Source of the DNA: DASQFQ01 sp963730115 | GTDB lineage: Bacteria > Actinomycetota > Thermoleophilia > Solirubrobacterales > Solirubrobacteraceae | Assembly (NCBI GenBank): GCA_963730115.1 | Contig: CAVSQM010000002.1 | Location: 84,845-148,844, forward strand | Direction of reading: 5' to 3' | Length of the DNA: 64,000 nucleotides | Shown here: in pieces, positions 62,624 through 64,000 of the stretch | How the letters are laid out: the number at the start of each line of letters is the position of its first letter | Position numbering within the stretch: position 1 is the first letter of the stretch | Notes under the pieces: generated by a model | The model's database searches: none | What the model was told of the DNA's origin: nothing | Seen by the model: the letters and a program-made list of their open reading frames with translations, nothing else | Program-made: the position numbers and the translations under genes

Positions 62624-64000
62624 ATGGCTCTGAGCCCCCCTGTCCCCATCGACCGTCAGCGCATCAAGGAGCTGACCGAGCGCGAAGAGCGCGTCCTGAA
62701 CGAGCGCACGTCCGGCTCGGGCGAGATGTACAAGCGCGCCCAGCACTCGCTGTCCGGCGGCGTCGCGTCGTCGTACCAGCTGCGCGATCCCTGGCCGATC
62801 TACCTCGAGCGCGGCAACGGCCCGCATGTCTGGGACGTCGACGGGAACGAGTTCTACGACTTCCACAACGGCTTCGGCTCGATGGTCCAGGGCCACGCCC
62901 ACCCGGCGATCGGCGCGGCCATCAGCGAGCGCTACGCGCTCGGCACGCACTTCGCCGCCCCGACGGAGGACGCGATCATCGTCGGTGAGGAGCTCTCCAA
63001 GCGCTGGAAGCTCCCGCGCTGGCGCTACACGAACTCCGGCTCCGAGTCGACGATGGACGCGATCCGGATCGCCCGCGCGTACACGAAGCGCGACACGATC
63101 ATGAAGATCTTCGGCTCCTACCACGGCCACCACGACGGCGTGATGGTCTCGATCGGCGTCGAGTACGACAAGATCGGCGACCGGCTCAACCTGGAGTCGC
63201 TGCCCTACGGCGCCGGCATCCCGCAGGCCGTCGTCGACCTCACGATCGCGGTGCCGTTCAACGATGCCGAGGCGATGGAGCACCGCATCAAGGCGCTCGA
63301 CGCCGAGGGTCGCAAGCCCGCCTGCGTGATCATGGAGGCGGCGATGATGAACCTCGGGGTCGTGCTCCCCGAGCCGGGCTATCTCGAGGAGGTGCGTGAG
63401 ATCACGCAGCGCCACGGGATCGTCCTCATCTTCGACGAGGTCAAGACCGGCCTGTGCATCGCGCCGGGCGGCGCGACGGAGAAGTTCGGCGTGCTGCCGG
63501 ACATGGTCACGCTGGCGAAGGCGCTCGGCGGCGGCCTGCCCTCGGGCGCGATCGGCGGCTCCGAGGAGGTCATGTCGGTGGTGGAGGACGGCAGCGTCTT
63601 CCAGGTCGGCACCTACAACGGCAACCCGCTCGGCATGGCGGCGGCGCGGGCGAACCTGCTCGAGGTCATGACCCCGGACGCCTACGAGCACCTCGAGCAC
63701 CTCAACGGCCGCATCCTGGGCGGCTGCGAGGGCGTGATCGAGAAGCACAACCTGCCGGGCTACGGCGTCGGCGTCGGCTCGAAGGGCTGCGTGACGTTCT
63801 CGCCGCAGAAGATCGTCGACTACGAGACGTTCAAGGCCAACCAGGACGCCGACCTCGCCGAGCTCGCGTGGCTCTTCAACATGAACCGCGGCATCTTCAT
63901 GACGCCGGGGCGCGAGGAGGAGTGGACGCTGTCGGTCACGCACACCGACGAGAGCGTCGACAAGTACGTCGCCGTCTTCGAGGAGATGGCGGCGGAGCTG
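62624..64000 (+). CDS. Class III aminotransferase, glutamate-1-semialdehyde aminomutase-like (3' truncated by window)
   Basis: 459 codons are visible with no stop before the window edge. PLP-binding Lys is K299 in MVTLAKALGGGLPSGAIGG; other motifs are RYTNSGSESTMDAIRIARAYT, GSYHGHHDG and IFDEVKTGLCIAPGG. These are the HemL-like group, but the protein is longer than HemL (about 430 aa) and has an N-terminal extension of about 35 residues, so a different amino-group transfer is possible. ATG at 62624, preceded by GAGGAG; divergent from purF with about 96 bp between. Confidence 0.85.
   Translation, partial: MALSPPVPIDRQRIKELTEREERVLNERTSGSGEMYKRAQHSLSGGVASSYQLRDPWPIYLERGNGPHVWDVDGNEFYDFHNGFGSMVQGHAHPAIGAAISERYALGTHFAAPTEDAIIVGEELSKRWKLPRWRYTNSGSESTMDAIRIARAYTKRDTIMKIFGSYHGHHDGVMVSIGVEYDKIGDRLNLESLPYGAGIPQAVVDLTIAVPFNDAEAMEHRIKALDAEGRKPACVIMEAAMMNLGVVLPEPGYLEEVREITQRHGIVLIFDEVKTGLCIAPGGATEKFGVLPDMVTLAKALGGGLPSGAIGGSEEVMSVVEDGSVFQVGTYNGNPLGMAAARANLLEVMTPDAYEHLEHLNGRILGGCEGVIEKHNLPGYGVGVGSKGCVTFSPQKIVDYETFKANQDADLAELAWLFNMNRGIFMTPGREEEWTLSVTHTDESVDKYVAVFEEMAAEL

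Overview
The window comes from a very GC-rich (roughly 70% or more by eye) bacterium that uses many GTG and some TTG starts and packs genes with 4-base ATGA/GTGA overlaps. The gene set (actinobacterial-type aconitase with a hydrophilic mid-protein insert, baeRF-type release factor, MauE-thioredoxin fusion, mycofactocin-type SDR, many secreted DUF4082, lamin-tail and RTX proteins) fits an actinobacterium, most likely class Thermoleophilia (Solirubrobacterales such as Solirubrobacter, Conexibacter or Patulibacter). That placement is inference from gene content; no rRNA is present.

Layout. 1-3.8 kb: a thiol-redox cassette (DsbA-like, MauE-thioredoxin, Cys-rich exported protein, CcdA-like membrane protein). 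4-10.6 kb, leftward: beta-helix protein, exported protein, aconitase, M42 peptidase, HAD phosphatase. 10.7-20 kb: SURNod19-cupredoxin protein, baeRF, NAD salvage (pncA and a nicotinate phosphoribosyltransferase) around pcm, 3-hydroxybutyrate dehydrogenase, uppP, a TetR with its likely operator, a kinase, a DUF4082 protein, tRNA-Asp. 20-29.4 kb: RTX protein, a 19-residue hydrophobic peptide between two hairpins, MMPL transporter, PPi-type phosphofructokinase, pcaB/pcaC, arginine deiminase, a lone permease. 29.3-35.7 kb: adenylate cyclase, then a sulfate-activation/sulfotransfer module (cysNC, cysD, stf0) divergent from a sulfatase. 35.7-41 kb: secreted nuclease, RCK channel, RtcB, a Mo-pterin oxidoreductase. 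40.7-48.3 kb: a seven-gene, fully overlapping histidine-utilisation operon (hutH-hutU-def-hutF-hutI-CMD-SDR). 48.4-52.5 kb: an accessory island with a zincin, a leucine-rich-repeat protein and a caspase-like protein; the two enzymes share an N-terminal LQRxxGNxAV tag. 52.5-55.5 kb: tRNA-Val, lytic transglycosylase, SDR, a LexA-box HNH nuclease, tRNA-Glu, and a tRNA-Lys interrupted by a group I intron. 55.5-64 kb: purine genes purH, purN and purF, recQ, a nucleotidyltransferase, a 51-residue basic protein and a class III aminotransferase cut by the window edge.

Three items deserve most attention: (i) the 254-nt group I intron in the anticodon loop of tRNA-Lys(UUU); (ii) a catalytically complete peptide-deformylase homologue inside a hut operon that makes N-formylglutamate but has no hutG, suggesting it replaces HutG; (iii) the LQRxxGNxAV-tagged zincin/LRR/caspase-like island, resembling cargo of extracellular contractile injection systems.

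Data-quality caution: seven genes carry eight interior frameshifts, every one explained by a single extra base, and five of the eight lie at GCATC/GATGC. This looks like systematic consensus error rather than gene decay, so those genes are annotated as probably intact.
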